Assembly (NCBI RefSeq): GCF_001667035.1 | Contig: NZ_LZIR01000053.1 | Coordinates: 1-43,153, forward strand | From: Mycobacterium sp. 852002-51057_SCH5723018 | Lineage (GTDB): Bacteria > Actinomycetota > Actinomycetes > Mycobacteriales > Mycobacteriaceae | Length of the DNA stretch: 43,153 nt | Direction: 5' to 3' | Shown here: in pieces, positions 33,268 through 43,153 of the stretch | Layout: each line of letters starts with the position of its first letter | How positions within the stretch are numbered: the stretch's first letter is position 1 | Translations under genes and position numbers: made by a program | Notes under the pieces: model-generated | The model's database searches: none | Told to the model about the DNA's origin: nothing | The model's input: the letters and a program-made list of their open reading frames with translations, nothing else

Positions 33268-35102
33268 GCCCGCTGCTGGAAGTGACCGACCTGGAGGTCG
33301 CCTTTCCCACCGACGGCCAACCGGTGACGGCGGTGCGTGGCATCAGCTACCACATCAATCCCGGGGAAGTCGTGGCGATGGTCGGCGAATCGGGCTCGGG
33401 CAAGTCGGTGTCGGCGATGGCGGTGGTGGGCCTGCTGCCCGAGTATGCCCGCGTGCGGGGCTCGGTCCGGTTGCGCGACACCGAGCTACTGGGCCTGGGT
33501 GACGACGCGATGTCGCGGTTCCGCGGCAAGGCGGTCGGCATGGTGTTCCAGGATCCGATGTCGGCGCTGACGCCGGTCTACACCGTGGGCGACCAGATCG
33601 CCGAGGCGATCTCGGTACACCAGCCACGGGTCGGCAGGAAGGACGCCCGCCGGCGCGCGGTGGAACTGCTTGAGCTGGTTGGTATCTCACAGCCAGAGCG
33701 ACGCGCGCGGGCGTTTCCGCACGAGCTGTCCGGCGGTGAACGGCAGCGGGTGGTCATCGCGATCGCGATCGCCAACGATCCCGACCTGTTGATCTGCGAC
33801 GAGCCGACCACCGCGTTGGATGTGACCGTGCAGGCGCAGATCCTCGAGGTGCTCAAGACCGCGCGCGATGTCACCGGCGCCGGGGTGCTCGTCATCACCC
33901 ACGACCTCGGGGTGGTCGCCGAGTTCGCCGACCGGGCGCTGGTGATGTACGCCGGCCGGGTCGTCGAGTTCGCCAGCGTGACCGACCTTTACCGGGCTCG
34001 CCAGATGCCGTATACCGTCGGCCTGTTGGGTTCGGTTCCCCGGTTGGACGCCGCGCAGGGCACCCGGCTGGTGCCCATCCCCGGCGCTCCTCCGTCGCTG
34101 GTCGCCCTCGAGCCGGGATGCCCGTTCGCGCCGCGCTGCCCGCTGGTCATCGACGAGTGCCGCGCCGCCGAACCGGAATTGATCGAGGTCGGCGCGGATC
34201 ATCGGGCGGCCTGCATCCGCACCGACCAGGTCGGCGAGCGCAGCGCCGCGGAGATCTACGGGATCGACACGGAAACCCATGCGGCGGTTGACGGCGACTC
34301 GTCGGTGGTGGTGCGGGTGCGGGATCTGGTCAAGACCTACCGGCTGACGAAGGGCGTGGTGCTGCGCCGCGCCGTCGGCGAGGTGCGCGCCGTCGACGGC
34401 ATCAGCTTCGAGTTGCGGCAGGGGCGCACCCTGGGCATCGTCGGCGAGTCCGGTTCGGGCAAGTCAACCACCCTGCACGAGGTCCTGGAACTCATTGCGC
34501 CGCAATCGGGTTCGATCGAGGTGCTGGGCATCGATGTCGCCACGCTGAGACCGGCGGCCCGCCGATCGCTGCGCCGCGACATCCAGGTCGTCTTCCAGGA
34601 CCCGGTCGCGTCGTTGGACCCGCGGCTACCTGTCTTCGAGCTGCTCGCCGAGCCGTTGTGGGCCAACGGGTTCGAGAAGAACGAGACGAACTCGCGAGTC
34701 GCCGAGCTGCTCGAGATCGTGGGATTGCGCCGCGCCGACGCGGCCCGCTACCCCGCCGAGTTCTCCGGTGGGCAGAAGCAGCGCATCGGCATCGCGCGGG
34801 CGCTGGCCTTGCAGCCGAAGATACTGGCCCTCGACGAGCCGGTGTCCGCGCTCGATGTCTCGATCCAGGCCGGGATCATCAACCTGCTGCTCGACCTGCA
34901 GGAGCGGTTTGGTTTGTCCTATCTATTTGTGTCGCATGATCTATCGGTGGTCAAACACCTCGCCCACCACGTGGCGGTGATGTACGCCGGCGCCGTCGTG
35001 GAGCAGGGGGACAGCGAGCAGGTCTTCGCCAACCCGCAGCACGATTACACCCGCCGGCTGCTGAGCGCGGTGCCGCAACCGGATCCGGGGAAATATGCCT
35101 AG
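33264..35102 (+). CDS. oppD: Oligopeptide ABC transporter ATPase with two nucleotide-binding domains
   Basis: 612 residues from GTG 33264, as in M. tuberculosis OppD. Two complete ABC units: Walker A GESGSGKS at 41-48 and again near 393-400; signatures LSGGERQR and FSGGQKQR; Walker [13 protein letters not shown] and [12 protein letters not shown]. Between them is the oligopeptide-transporter C-terminal motif with the cysteines [14 protein letters not shown], which in other bacteria holds an iron-sulfur cluster. A fused OppD-OppF protein that powers import. Overlaps oppA by eight bases. Confidence 0.97.
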   Translation: MSPLLEVTDLEVAFPTDGQPVTAVRGISYHINPGEVVAMVGESGSGKSVSAMAVVGLLPEYARVRGSVRLRDTELLGLGDDAMSRFRGKAVGMVFQDPMSALTPVYTVGDQIAEAISVHQPRVGRKDARRRAVELLELVGISQPERRARAFPHELSGGERQRVVIAIAIANDPDLLICDEPTTALDVTVQAQILEVLKTARDVTGAGVLVITHDLGVVAEFADRALVMYAGRVVEFASVTDLYRARQMPYTVGLLGSVPRLDAAQGTRLVPIPGAPPSLVALEPGCPFAPRCPLVIDECRAAEPELIEVGADHRAACIRTDQVGERSAAEIYGIDTETHAAVDGDSSVVVRVRDLVKTYRLTKGVVLRRAVGEVRAVDGISFELRQGRTLGIVGESGSGKSTTLHEVLELIAPQSGSIEVLGIDVATLRPAARRSLRRDIQVVFQDPVASLDPRLPVFELLAEPLWANGFEKNETNSRVAELLEIVGLRRADAARYPAEFSGGQKQRIGIARALALQPKILALDEPVSALDVSIQAGIINLLLDLQERFGLSYLFVSHDLSVVKHLAHHVAVMYAGAVVEQGDSEQVFANPQHDYTRRLLSAVPQPDPGKYA

Positions 35103-36792
35103 GGCGCGAACTCGGGCGGGAAACGTGCCGATCCGCGTGAGAGCGCTGCTCCTGGTGGCCGGTCTGGCGCTCACCGGCTGCTCACCGGCCATCGACCTGG
35201 CGCCGCCGGCCGGCAACAGGGCTTCGGTCGGCACCACCAGCGACATCAACCCGCAGGATCCGGCCACGCTGCAGGACGGCGGAAACCTGCGGCTGGCGCT
35301 CAGCGACCTGCCGCCCAACTTCAACATCCTGCACATCGACGGCAATTCGGCCGAGGTCGCGTCGATGATGAAGGCCACGCTGCCGCGGGCTTTCATCATC
35401 GGGCCGGACGGCTCTACCGCCGTCGACACCGACTACTTCACCAGCGTCGAACTCACCGGCACCAATCCTCAGGTGGTCACCTACACCATCAACCCGAAGG
35501 CGGTGTGGTCCGACGGGACACCGATCACCTGGCGCGACATCGCCAGCCAAACCCACGCCCTGAGCGGCGTCGACAAGAACTTCGCGATCGCCGGGCCCGC
35601 CGGCGCCGACCGGGTCGCGTCTGTCACCCGCGGGGTCGACGACCGGCAGGCCGTCATGACCTTCGCCAAGCCGTACGCCGAGTGGCGGGGCATGTTCGCC
35701 GGCAACGGCATGCTGCTGCCCGCCAGCATGACCGCCACGCCCGAGGCGTTCAACACCGGCCAGCTCGACGGGCCGGGCCCGTCGGCCGGGCCGTTCATCA
35801 TTTCCTCGCTCGACCGGACCACGCAACGAATCACGTTGACCCGCAACCCGAAATGGTGGGGCAAGCGGCCGCGCCTGGACAGCATCACCTATCTGGTGCT
35901 CGATGACGCGGCGCGGCTACCGGCGCTGCAGAACAACACGATCGACGCCACCGGGATCGGTACGGTGGACCAGCTGACCATCGCGCAGCGCACCAAGGGG
36001 ATCTCGATCCGGCGCGCGCCCGCCCCGAGCTGGTCGCACTTCACTTTCAACGGCGCGCACGGGGCGATCCTGGAGGACCCGGCGCTGCGGGTCGCGGTTG
36101 CCAAGGGCATCGACCGCGAGACCATCGCCAGGGTCGTGCAGTACGGGCTGACCAGCAACCCGGTAGCGCTGAACAACCACGTCTATGTCGCCGGGCAGGA
36201 GGGCTACCAGGACAACAGCGCGGTCCTCCCCTACGACCCGGCCGCGGCGCGACGGGAGCTCGACGCCCTGGGCTGGAAGCTCAACGGCCAGTTCCGCGAG
36301 AAGGACGGCCGCCAGCTGGTCGTTCGCGATTTGTTCTACGACGCGCAGGGCAGCAAGGTGTTCGCCCAGATCGCCCAGCACAGTCTGGCCCAGATCGGGG
36401 TCAAGCTGGAACTCGTGGCGCGGGCCGGCAGCGGCTTTTTCACCAACTACATCAACGTCGGGGCCTTCGATATCGCGCAGTTCGGCTGGATTGGCGACGC
36501 GTTCCCGCTCTCGGCACTGACCCAGATCTACAAGTCCGACGGTGAAAGCAATTTCGGCAAGATCGGCAGCCCCGAGATCGACGCCGCCATCGAGCGCACC
36601 CTCCAGGAACTCGATCCGGAAAAGGCGCGGGCATTGGCCAACGACGTCGACAAGCTGATCTGGGCCGAGGGATTCAGCCTGCCGCTGACCCAGTCCCCGG
36701 GCGACGCTGCGGTGCGCAGCACGCTGGCCAACTTCGGTGCCGTCGGCCTCGCCGACCTGAACTACACCGCGATCGGATTCATGCGCACCTGA
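35095..36792 (+). CDS. oppA: Periplasmic oligopeptide-binding lipoprotein
   Basis: 565 residues from ATG 35095. Signal sequence with lipobox LTGC (C29), so it is lipid-anchored outside the membrane. Family-5 solute-binding fold: [87 protein letters not shown]. Captures peptides (in M. tuberculosis also glutathione/bradykinin-like) for OppBCD. Last gene of oppBCDA; its 3' end overlaps the convergent peptidase by 14 bases. Confidence 0.96.
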   Translation: MPRARTRAGNVPIRVRALLLVAGLALTGCSPAIDLAPPAGNRASVGTTSDINPQDPATLQDGGNLRLALSDLPPNFNILHIDGNSAEVASMMKATLPRAFIIGPDGSTAVDTDYFTSVELTGTNPQVVTYTINPKAVWSDGTPITWRDIASQTHALSGVDKNFAIAGPAGADRVASVTRGVDDRQAVMTFAKPYAEWRGMFAGNGMLLPASMTATPEAFNTGQLDGPGPSAGPFIISSLDRTTQRITLTRNPKWWGKRPRLDSITYLVLDDAARLPALQNNTIDATGIGTVDQLTIAQRTKGISIRRAPAPSWSHFTFNGAHGAILEDPALRVAVAKGIDRETIARVVQYGLTSNPVALNNHVYVAGQEGYQDNSAVLPYDPAAARRELDALGWKLNGQFREKDGRQLVVRDLFYDAQGSKVFAQIAQHSLAQIGVKLELVARAGSGFFTNYINVGAFDIAQFGWIGDAFPLSALTQIYKSDGESNFGKIGSPEIDAAIERTLQELDPEKARALANDVDKLIWAEGFSLPLTQSPGDAAVRSTLANFGAVGLADLNYTAIGFMRT

Positions 36793-38023
36793 TCCGCCGC
36801 CGCAGCGGCCCCGGGGCCGGCACGGCACCTTCGACGATGGCGGCCAACTCGACCGCCTTCCACAGCAGGCGGACCTCGGGCCTGGGCGGAAGCTGGTCAA
36901 GTGCCGGCGCTTGGGCGGCCAGTCCCTCGAACTCGCCGCGGAATGCGGCTTTGGCGACGGCCAGGGCGGCGGGTTCGCGAAAGTCCAGCGCACTGTGCGC
37001 CATGGTCGGCATCTTCAACAGCTCCGCCCGAGGCAGCAGCGACGCCACGCGCTGAGCCACCGCCGGTGGGGTGATCAGATCTCGGCCACCGGAGATCACC
37101 GCGGTTGGCCAACCGAAGTTCGGCATCTCGGCCGGCAGGTTGTACGGTTCGTCTTCGAAAGTTGCCGTCTGCGTGCGGAATTCGCGTTCAGCCACCGCGG
37201 GGTCAAGCGGCAGTCCGTCGGGTTCGGCGGCGTAGTCGAGTTCCCGGAACGCGATGCGGCTCACCAGGTCTTCCTCGTAGCGGTACGGCAGGTTGCCCAG
37301 GGTTGCGAAGTGAGATAGAGCCCACCACAACACGTTTCGGCCGTCGAGCAATAGGTCGAGTTCCCGATCCAGCAGCGTGGCGCCGCCGTGGCCGTAGATC
37401 GTCGCGACGATCTGGGTTGCCGACGCAGTCATCACCCCCGCATCGACGAGCTTGCGGACCTTGGGCGCCAGGGGGGCCGTCTCGGGGCTGTCGCCCCTGA
37501 GCAGCAGCCGCCGGATTGCGCGGCGCACGATCACGATGTCGTGGCGCGACAGCAGCGGCGAATCGAGGACCATCGACCGAACCCGGCTCGGATGGCGCAC
37601 GCCGACCCCGGCCGCGATGTAGGTGCCGTACGAGCTGCCATAGATGACGGCCGAGTCGACCTTGGCGTCGTCGAGCACCGCGGCCACGTCGTCGACGACC
37701 TGATTGACGGTGAGCGCCTCCGGCGGCAGGTCGGCGCCATCGTCGTCGTGTCGCGACATCCCGATGCCGCGGTGCTCGATCATGATGACGTCGAGGCCGG
37801 CGGCGGCCGCTCGGCGCCTAAGCCCCCTGTACATCTGCACCGACGCCACGCCGGGGCCGCCCGGGATGATCACCAGCGGGTGGGCGGACTTGCGGCCGGC
37901 GCGCACGTAGTAGAGGTCGAACTCGTCGGGGCGGTCGGGCGAAACCGGCCGGCGTACCGGCCGGACGCCGGGCAGCGCCGCCAGCTTTTCCTGCTGACGG
38001 CGCCGTTTCGCAGTCATCGTCAT
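36779..38023 (-). CDS. S33-type alpha/beta-hydrolase (prolyl/tripeptidyl aminopeptidase-like)
   Basis: 414 residues from ATG 38023; the open frame extends to 38092 but the extra codons are not family-like. Oxyanion region IIPGGPGVAS at 52-61, nucleophile S131 in GSSYGTY, acid Asp in ISGGRDLITPP and His in MAHSALD near residues 330-360. The layout with a long helical cap fits S33 proline-iminopeptidase/tripeptidyl peptidases. No signal peptide. Convergent with oppA; a cytosolic peptidase would process peptides imported by Opp. In M. tuberculosis a GMC oxidoreductase gene (Rv1279) occupies this place, so this is a local substitution. Confidence 0.88.
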   Translation of the reverse strand: MTMTAKRRRQQEKLAALPGVRPVRRPVSPDRPDEFDLYYVRAGRKSAHPLVIIPGGPGVASVQMYRGLRRRAAAAGLDVIMIEHRGIGMSRHDDDGADLPPEALTVNQVVDDVAAVLDDAKVDSAVIYGSSYGTYIAAGVGVRHPSRVRSMVLDSPLLSRHDIVIVRRAIRRLLLRGDSPETAPLAPKVRKLVDAGVMTASATQIVATIYGHGGATLLDRELDLLLDGRNVLWWALSHFATLGNLPYRYEEDLVSRIAFRELDYAAEPDGLPLDPAVAEREFRTQTATFEDEPYNLPAEMPNFGWPTAVISGGRDLITPPAVAQRVASLLPRAELLKMPTMAHSALDFREPAALAVAKAAFRGEFEGLAAQAPALDQLPPRPEVRLLWKAVELAAIVEGAVPAPGPLRRRIRCA

Positions 38024-38111
38024 CGGTGGTGCCCCGCCATGGTTCCATTCTGCCGAGAAGGCCGTTTGCCCTAGATACCCGCAGCGGCACACGGCAACGC
38101 GCCGCGAGGGC

Positions 38112-40733
38112 TTAGGCGCTGAGATCGATGCGGTGGGCGCCCTTGACGCCGTCGTATCGGTCGGGGCTGCAGGTGAGGACGATGACCTGTCCGTGGGCGC
38201 CGACGTTGTCGAACACCTCCCCCATCTTGGCCAGCCGGTCCGGGTCGGTGAACCCTAGCGCATCGTCGACCACCACGGGAACGGTGTCCTCCTTGGCCAC
38301 CAGGGCGGCGCCGGCCAGCCGCGCCAGGATGCCGAGTTGCTCCTTAGCGCCACCGGACAACGATTCGTAAGGCACCGTGACGCCGTCCAGGGTGCGGCTG
38401 CGGATGCACAGATCGCTGTCGACGTCGACCTCGAAGGTGGGCCCGAACACCGGGCGGCCCAGCCGCTGCAGTTCGGCGCGGTAGGGCTCGACGTAGCGCT
38501 GCCTGGTGGTGTCGCGATGGCGCGTCATCACCGAACGCAGCAGCTGTGCGGCCCGCGCCCGGCCGCCCACCCGGTCGTGCTCGCTGGCGGCGTGCTCACG
38601 CTCGGTCTGCGCGGCATCGAGCTTGCCTTGGCGGCCCTCGCTGCCGAAAACCGACAGTTCGATGCTGATCTCGCGCAGCGCGCGGGCCGCATCTTCGTAG
38701 CGATCGCGCAGTGACTCGGCTTCCTTTGTGGCGTCCGCCAATTCGGTGGCAACCACCTCCGGTTCGGCGGCCGCGAGCTCGTCGGTCAGCTGGCCGACAC
38801 GCCGCTCGGCGTCTTGTGTCGCTGTCAGCGCGGCGGCCGCCGCCGCCGCGAGGTCCTCGTCGCTGACCGACGCCCGCTCCTCGGCCAGCCGGTCGGCGGC
38901 CGCGTCCAGCTCGGCGCGTTGCGTTTCCAGCTTATTCAGTGAAACCGTTGCGTGCGTGGCTATTTCGGTCAGCTTTGCGTTGGCCGCGGCCGCGACGCGG
39001 CGCCGTTCCTCGCAGGCGGCGGTCGCGGCCGCGTGGGCGGCCTCCGCGGCATCGAGTTCGGCGCGGGCGGCGGTGATGTCGGTTTCGGGCTCGGTTGGTT
39101 GACCGTCGCGCAACCGCGCCAGCCGCTCGCGCAGCTCATCGATGTGCTCGTCGCCGCACAGACCGGCCAGGGTGGCCGTTAACTGGTCGCGGCCGCCCTC
39201 CAGTTCGCGGCGACGCTGGTCGGCGGCTCGCGCGGACGCGAGGTCGGCGACGCCGCCGGCTGTCAGCGCGGCGGTCAGATCCGCCTGTGCCGCAGCGTAT
39301 TTGGCTTGGATGTCGAGCGTGGTCGCGCCAGGAGTGACCCGCGCGGTGAGCACACCGGGGACTTCGACCGTGGTGGCGCCGGTCGCGGTGATGGACCAGG
39401 TTTGGCCCGCCGACAGCGAGACTCGTTGGTCGCCGGCGGCGAGCTCGAGGTCGGCGACGGCGGTGAATTCCAGCTCCGCGGACGTCAACGCCAACTGACC
39501 GCCGATGCGATCGACGGCGGCCGCGGCGTTTTCGATTCGCCGCAGCACCTCCTCGGTGACGGCGACCAGTGGAGGCTCCGACAGCTGCGCGCAGACTCGG
39601 TCGCGGTCGCGCTGGATAGTCGCGATCTTGGCCAGCCGGGCGCTCAACCGGTCGACCTCCTCGCGGCCGGCCAGCCGCTCGACGGTGCGCCGCGCGGATT
39701 CGGTGCGGCGTTGCACGTCGGCCAGGGCTTCGGTGGCGTCCTCGACGGCGGCGGTCGCGGCGTGGGCCTCGTCGCGGGCGGCCGCCAGGGCCCCCGCGGC
39801 GTGCTCGACCTCGGCCTCCGCGGCGGCGACCGTCGCTGTGCGCGTTTCGATTTCGGCCAGCAGCCGCGCGCGGCCGCTATGGGCGGCGGTCGCGGCGGCG
39901 CTGGTGGCCGCCGCCGCCCCGGCGACCAGCTTGGCCTCGCGTGCCTGGTTGGTGAGCTCGGCGATCCGGTCGGCGGCGGCCCGAGCCGCGGACAGCCGGG
40001 GAGCGGCGGCGATCCGCTGCTGGGACAGCTCGGCGACGTGCTCGGTCAGGGCGGCGTGGCGACTCACCCGGTCGTCCACTTCGGCCACCGCCGCCTCGCA
40101 TTCGGCGGCCGCCGCCTCGGCGTCGGCCAGCCTCGAGATGGCGGCGGCCCACTCGCCGGTGGGACGTCCCGTTGGGGTGAAATAACGTCCGTACTCGGCG
40201 TCGATCCGCTCGATCAGCAGCGGCTCGGTGCCGGACAGCGCCGCGGCGTCGCCCGCCGCGACGTCCAGCGCGCGCGACAGCGCGTCGCACCCCGACAGGT
40301 CCACCACGGCGGTCGAGGTGGCCTGCAGCACCCGCTGCGCGTGCCACAGATCGTTGTCCACCGTCTCGGCCAGCATCGCCCGAACCCGTTCGTGGGCCTC
40401 GTCGCCGGTCAGCTGTTCGCGACGCGGTGTCAGCACCGTCAACTCCGTCTCGCATTTCTTGTGGAACCGCTTGCGGTATACGAAACGGTAAGGGCCGCAG
40501 CTGATCTCGGCGCTGACTTCGGAGCCGACGTCGCTGTTGGTCGGCTTGACCTGCTTGACTTCCTTCTTGGTGGAGCGGTCCCGGCATTCGAGCAGCAGGT
40601 CCAGGGCCTCGATCATCGACGACTTGCCGATCTCGTTGGCGCCGCAGACCACCACCACGCCCTGGTCGGGGAACTCGATCTCGCGGTGCGCGACGCCGCG
40701 GTAATTGGCGAGCACCAGCCGGTGCAGCTTCAT
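38112..40733 (-). CDS. SbcC/Rad50-like AAA ATPase (Rv1278 type)
   Basis: 873 residues from ATG 40733, close to M. tuberculosis Rv1278. N-terminal Walker A GANEIGKSS at 31-39, C-terminal signature SGGAKEQLGILARLA and Walker B VPVVVDDALGFTDPD. The Ala/Glu-rich middle is long coiled coil. In place of the CxxC zinc hook there is a beta-rich insertion (SAELEFTAVADLELAAGDQR, TWSITATGATTVEVPGVLTA). Forms an ATP-driven DNA-end/repair complex with the SbcD-like nuclease. Start overlaps the end of the upstream gene by four bases. Large open frames on the opposite strand are shadows of its repetitive GC-rich codons. Confidence 0.95.
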   Translation of the reverse strand: MKLHRLVLANYRGVAHREIEFPDQGVVVVCGANEIGKSSMIEALDLLLECRDRSTKKEVKQVKPTNSDVGSEVSAEISCGPYRFVYRKRFHKKCETELTVLTPRREQLTGDEAHERVRAMLAETVDNDLWHAQRVLQATSTAVVDLSGCDALSRALDVAAGDAAALSGTEPLLIERIDAEYGRYFTPTGRPTGEWAAAISRLADAEAAAAECEAAVAEVDDRVSRHAALTEHVAELSQQRIAAAPRLSAARAAADRIAELTNQAREAKLVAGAAAATSAAATAAHSGRARLLAEIETRTATVAAAEAEVEHAAGALAAARDEAHAATAAVEDATEALADVQRRTESARRTVERLAGREEVDRLSARLAKIATIQRDRDRVCAQLSEPPLVAVTEEVLRRIENAAAAVDRIGGQLALTSAELEFTAVADLELAAGDQRVSLSAGQTWSITATGATTVEVPGVLTARVTPGATTLDIQAKYAAAQADLTAALTAGGVADLASARAADQRRRELEGGRDQLTATLAGLCGDEHIDELRERLARLRDGQPTEPETDITAARAELDAAEAAHAAATAACEERRRVAAAANAKLTEIATHATVSLNKLETQRAELDAAADRLAEERASVSDEDLAAAAAAALTATQDAERRVGQLTDELAAAEPEVVATELADATKEAESLRDRYEDAARALREISIELSVFGSEGRQGKLDAAQTEREHAASEHDRVGGRARAAQLLRSVMTRHRDTTRQRYVEPYRAELQRLGRPVFGPTFEVDVDSDLCIRSRTLDGVTVPYESLSGGAKEQLGILARLAGAALVAKEDTVPVVVDDALGFTDPDRLAKMGEVFDNVGAHGQVIVLTCSPDRYDGVKGAHRIDLSA

Positions 40734-41887
40734 GCGGCGCCCCGATCGGTCAGCCGTAGCAACAGCGCCAGCGCGGCCTGCGCGTCGACCGCGGACTCGG
40801 CGTCCGGATCGCGTGCCGTTGACACCAGCTCCTCGACGGCCGCGGCGGCGAACCCGCCGATGCCGAGGTCGGTGAACTCGCCGTCGGCGGGGATGACGGC
40901 CAGGTCGGTGTGGCTGTCCCAGGTGCGCAAGTGGGCGAACAGCCGTGCATAGCGGTCCAGACAGGCATCCAGCGCGGCGCGGTCGGTGACCGTCAGCGAA
41001 CCCGTCAGCGCCAAGCGCACCACGGTTCGGTCCTTTTCGGTCATCAGGTCCAGGTTCAGGTCGAGGTCGGCGATGTCACGGCTGTCGTCGACCTGGCGAT
41101 GCAGGGTGACGAACCGCCAGCGGCCGACGCGCCGGGGCTCGACGGCGACGGTGCGCGCGGAGTCGGATTCGTCGATGTCGACGACCAGGACGTGACCGGG
41201 GTCCGATTCGACGTCGTCGAAGTTGGTGACTTCCGGGGAGCCCGAGTACCAGACGCGGCCCGCGCCACCGACCTTGGTGAGCGAATGCTTGTCCCCCAGC
41301 GCGACATAGTGCACCGCCCCGCGGGCCAGCGCGCCGTTGATGTTGGCGAGCCGGATCAGCGAGGGCTTGTCTCGATCGGGGTCGAGCGTGTCGACGCCGC
41401 CGTGAGCGACGAGGATCCGGGTGACCGGTTCTGCTTCCGGGGGCAGGCCTTCGAGCACCTCGGCGACCAGGTCGGTGGTCGGGGACTTGGACCGCCACGG
41501 GGCGGCGACGATCTCGAGCCCGGGCCGGATTTCGTGGATGCCGGGGTGGTCGAGCACTGTGACATTGTCGGGACGCTCGGCGCTGAACAGGGCGCTGGTG
41601 TAGACCGACGACGCGTCGAGCGGATCGTGGTTGCCCGGGAGCAGGTAGACCGGAATTCCGATGGCGCGCATGGCTTCCAGGGACTGCCCGATCACCTGCG
41701 GGGCGAGCTGATTGTGCTCGAAGACGTCGCCGGAGACCACGACGAACTCCGCGCCTACCTCCGCCGCGAGCGCGCCCAGCCCCGCCACCGCGTCGCGGCG
41801 CGCGGCCGAATAGCGCGGCTGGGCGTCGCCGGCTAGGAAGTGCCGGGTCATGCCCAACTGCCAGTCGGCGGTGTGCAGGAATCGCAT
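40730..41887 (-). CDS. SbcD/Mre11-like metallophosphoesterase nuclease (Rv1277 type)
   Basis: 385 residues from ATG 41887. Calcineurin-like phosphoesterase motifs in order: HTADWQLG (5-12), [10 protein letters not shown] (about 50-59), LPGNHDPLD (about 84-92), VAHGGVD and ALGDKH. The first motif has Gln where most Mre11/SbcD proteins have the metal-binding His (DxH), as in the mycobacterial orthologues I know. C-terminal ~150 residues are the capping/dimer region. Two Mn ions would drive exo/endonuclease activity. Coupled to the SbcC-like gene by a four-base overlap. Confidence 0.94.
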   Translation of the reverse strand: MRFLHTADWQLGMTRHFLAGDAQPRYSAARRDAVAGLGALAAEVGAEFVVVSGDVFEHNQLAPQVIGQSLEAMRAIGIPVYLLPGNHDPLDASSVYTSALFSAERPDNVTVLDHPGIHEIRPGLEIVAAPWRSKSPTTDLVAEVLEGLPPEAEPVTRILVAHGGVDTLDPDRDKPSLIRLANINGALARGAVHYVALGDKHSLTKVGGAGRVWYSGSPEVTNFDDVESDPGHVLVVDIDESDSARTVAVEPRRVGRWRFVTLHRQVDDSRDIADLDLNLDLMTEKDRTVVRLALTGSLTVTDRAALDACLDRYARLFAHLRTWDSHTDLAVIPADGEFTDLGIGGFAAAAVEELVSTARDPDAESAVDAQAALALLLRLTDRGAA

Positions 41888-42046
41888 GCTCGCGAGGTCC
41901 TTTCGAGTTGCGTCTGTCAGGGCATCGCGAAGTCTATGGCGGTCTACCGACAGGACGCGGGACCTCGGTCGGCAGGTCTCCGGGCGTCGTGCTGCTGGCC
42001 TCCGGAGACCTCGGCCAGCACAACGGTCTGCCTACGTCGATCATCA

Positions 42047-42285
42047 TGACCACCACACAGAAGGAACTCGAGGCCGTCGCCAGCATGGGGCTGACGGGCG
42101 GGGGCACCATGCTGTCGATGAGCGATGTGATCCGCCAGGCGCGCCACGGCCACCCCTACGTCGCCATCTTCGACAAGGGCAAGTCCCTAGCCCTCTACCA
42201 CACCAAGCGGCTTGTCTCCCCGTACAACGAATTGTGTTGTATGCCACCGATCGCAGCTGTTCGGTTTTCGCATTGAAATCGACGC
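42047..42285 (+). pseudogene. 13E12-repeat / DUF222 HNH protein remnant, frameshifted
   Basis: From about 42100 the plus strand encodes [44 protein letters not shown], the segment before the HNH centre of mycobacterial 13E12-repeat proteins. The match then continues in a different frame as [13 protein letters not shown] (about 42224-42262), so one base has been lost near 42221 (SPGQR became SPYN). The usual next residues GCDVPGYxCEVHH are absent. No start, ribosome site or complete domain. It is a fossil in the 467-base space between the SbcD-like gene and 42355. Nothing else is recognised there. Confidence 0.82.
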
Positions 42286-42354
42286 CAGCGTGACGCCCAC
42301 TCGCAAAAGTTCGCGCTAACGTCCATCTCGCGGAACAGTTAGGAGGACAAGCCC

Positions 42355-42927
42355 ATGGGAAAGCCCACTCCGTATCACGCGTCGGTCGTCGTTCCACTCC
42401 CGGACGAAGACGAGATTGCCCGATCCTTCGGCGACGGGTATGACCCCGCCACCGCTCTTAACGTCGTGAAGATGATGAGCGGCACCGGAGACTTGTTTCC
42501 TGCGCTGATCGGCATGGTGGAGGCCGTCTTCGGTGAGCGCGACATCGACGCCAAGCACCGCGAGGTCATCATTTTGCGTGCGGCGTCGCTACTCAACTGC
42601 CCTTACGAGTGGCAAGCGAACGAACGGATGGCCCATAACGCCGGCCTCACGACGCCGGAGATCGATACGATCGCCGGCGACGGCCCTCTGGACAACCTCG
42701 ACGGTGACTATCAGCTGTTGATCGCTGCCACCGATGAGCTCCTCAGGTCCGGCACTCTCAGCGACGGCAGCCTTCAATCCCTGCTCGACGCGTTTGGGAC
42801 GACAACGACCCGCAAATACATTGTCACGATCGGGTGGTTCAGCCTGTTGAGTCTGTTTCTCAATGGCACCAGGGTGCCCATGGAAACAAACGACAAGATC
42901 GGCCAACGCACCTCGCCTCTGGAATGA
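42355..42927 (+). CDS. Carboxymuconolactone decarboxylase-family protein
   Basis: 190 residues from ATG 42355, with an ideal AGGAGG ribosome site eight bases upstream (42341-42346). AhpD-fold helices: DIDAKHREVIILRAASLLNC, PYEWQANERMAHNAGLTTPE, IDTIAGDGPLDNLDGDYQLL, and KYIVTIGWFSLLSLFLNGTR. It lacks the CxxC of AhpD; the single C82 before PYEW is in the place of one. Enzymatic or hydroxylated-lactone role unknown. Distinct subfamily from the protein at 12990. Confidence 0.88.
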   Translation: MGKPTPYHASVVVPLPDEDEIARSFGDGYDPATALNVVKMMSGTGDLFPALIGMVEAVFGERDIDAKHREVIILRAASLLNCPYEWQANERMAHNAGLTTPEIDTIAGDGPLDNLDGDYQLLIAATDELLRSGTLSDGSLQSLLDAFGTTTTRKYIVTIGWFSLLSLFLNGTRVPMETNDKIGQRTSPLE

Positions 42928-43048
42928 CCGGTTGGTAAGTAGACGGCTCCGGGTACACAACCAGAACATGCACGCCAAGGATCGCGGCTGCGGCCGAGTA
43001 GTGTGAGCGAAATTCTTTATGCCCCAAGGTGTTTGAGCGTAACCGAGC

Positions 43049-43153
43049 TCAGTTGTTTGTCGGTGGTGGTGGGGGCTGGTAGGGGTCATACCACCACCAT
43101 TGGGCGCGTTCGCCGGTCGGTCCCGGACACGGCGCCACCGCGGGCCGGGCTGG
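43049..43153 (-). CDS. C-terminal end of an unidentified protein (partial)
   Basis: The minus frame entering at the window end reads PARPAVAPCPGPTGERAQWW, then WYDPYQPPPPPTNN and a TGA stop at 43051-43049. The Pro-rich, Trp/Tyr-containing end resembles tails of small exported mycobacterial proteins, but the gene lies mostly outside the window and cannot be named. Confidence 0.55.
   Translation of the reverse strand, partial: PARPAVAPCPGPTGERAQWWWYDPYQPPPPPTNN

Noticed and set aside
38112..41887. Large open frames on the plus strand (39306-40952, 40910-41836 and others)
   Set aside because: They are low-complexity mirror images of the GC-rich codons of the SbcC/SbcD-like genes, have no ribosome sites and show no protein family.
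1..43153. CRISPR arrays, rRNA genes, insertion sequences or replication origins
   Set aside because: I saw no regularly spaced repeats, no transposase genes with inverted ends and no rRNA-like sequence.

Overview
The window is high-GC actinobacterial DNA, almost certainly from a Mycobacterium and probably a slow grower. The basis is mycobacterial protein families (cutinase, DUF732, F420-type enzymes, a 13E12-repeat remnant) and gene order. Sets at the two ends match, in inverted orientation, the M. tuberculosis Rv1277-Rv1294 segment as I remember it: hom/thrA, lysA, argS at the left, and Rrf2 regulator, cysNC, cysD, carbonic anhydrase, oppBCDA, SbcC-like and SbcD-like genes at the right. Roughly 22 kb of accessory DNA lies between argS and the Rrf2 gene.

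Left edge (1-4510): an argS-lysA-hom operon on the minus strand with overlapping or nearly touching genes. hom loses its conserved C-terminus near base 74. The last ~70 bases instead encode, in another frame, the start of an NRAMP (MntH) transporter. This is either a rearrangement or an assembly join. A complete tRNA-Arg(CCG) gene follows at 4438-4510.

Island (about 4484-10614): the 3' end of the tRNA is repeated with one mismatch at 10587-10614, the signature of a tRNA-targeted integrative element. Just inside the far repeat is a decayed tyrosine integrase C-terminus whose catalytic Tyr position now reads Asn. Inside the island are (a) a visibly lower-GC, three-gene plus-strand cassette (4622-7166): a small protein with a hydrophobic segment, a protein with duplicated CxxC/CxH zinc motifs, and a TIR-domain protein with an intact catalytic-type Glu; (b) an alpha/beta hydrolase; (c) the C-terminal piece of an HK97-type capsid gene; (d) a single-pass membrane protein. 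The cassette is the best candidate here for an undescribed defence system. Assignment to immunity is inference from the TIR domain and from location.

Accessory chromosome (10.7-26.6 kb): NUDIX hydrolases, a secreted cutinase between a carboxymuconolactone-decarboxylase-like gene and a decayed copy of its 3' end, several short-chain dehydrogenases, TetR and GntR regulators, F420/FMN-type enzymes, a PheC-like lipoprotein, an RCK-gated potassium channel, two VOC proteins and an acetolactate decarboxylase.

Right part (26.6-43.2 kb): Rrf2 regulator; sulfate activation (cysD-cysNC); a PaaI thioesterase; beta-carbonic anhydrase; the oppBCDA oligopeptide importer with overlapping genes; a convergent S33-type peptidase that may act on imported peptides; an SbcCD-like nuclease pair; a frameshifted 13E12 remnant; a second decarboxylase-like protein; and the tail of a further minus-strand gene.
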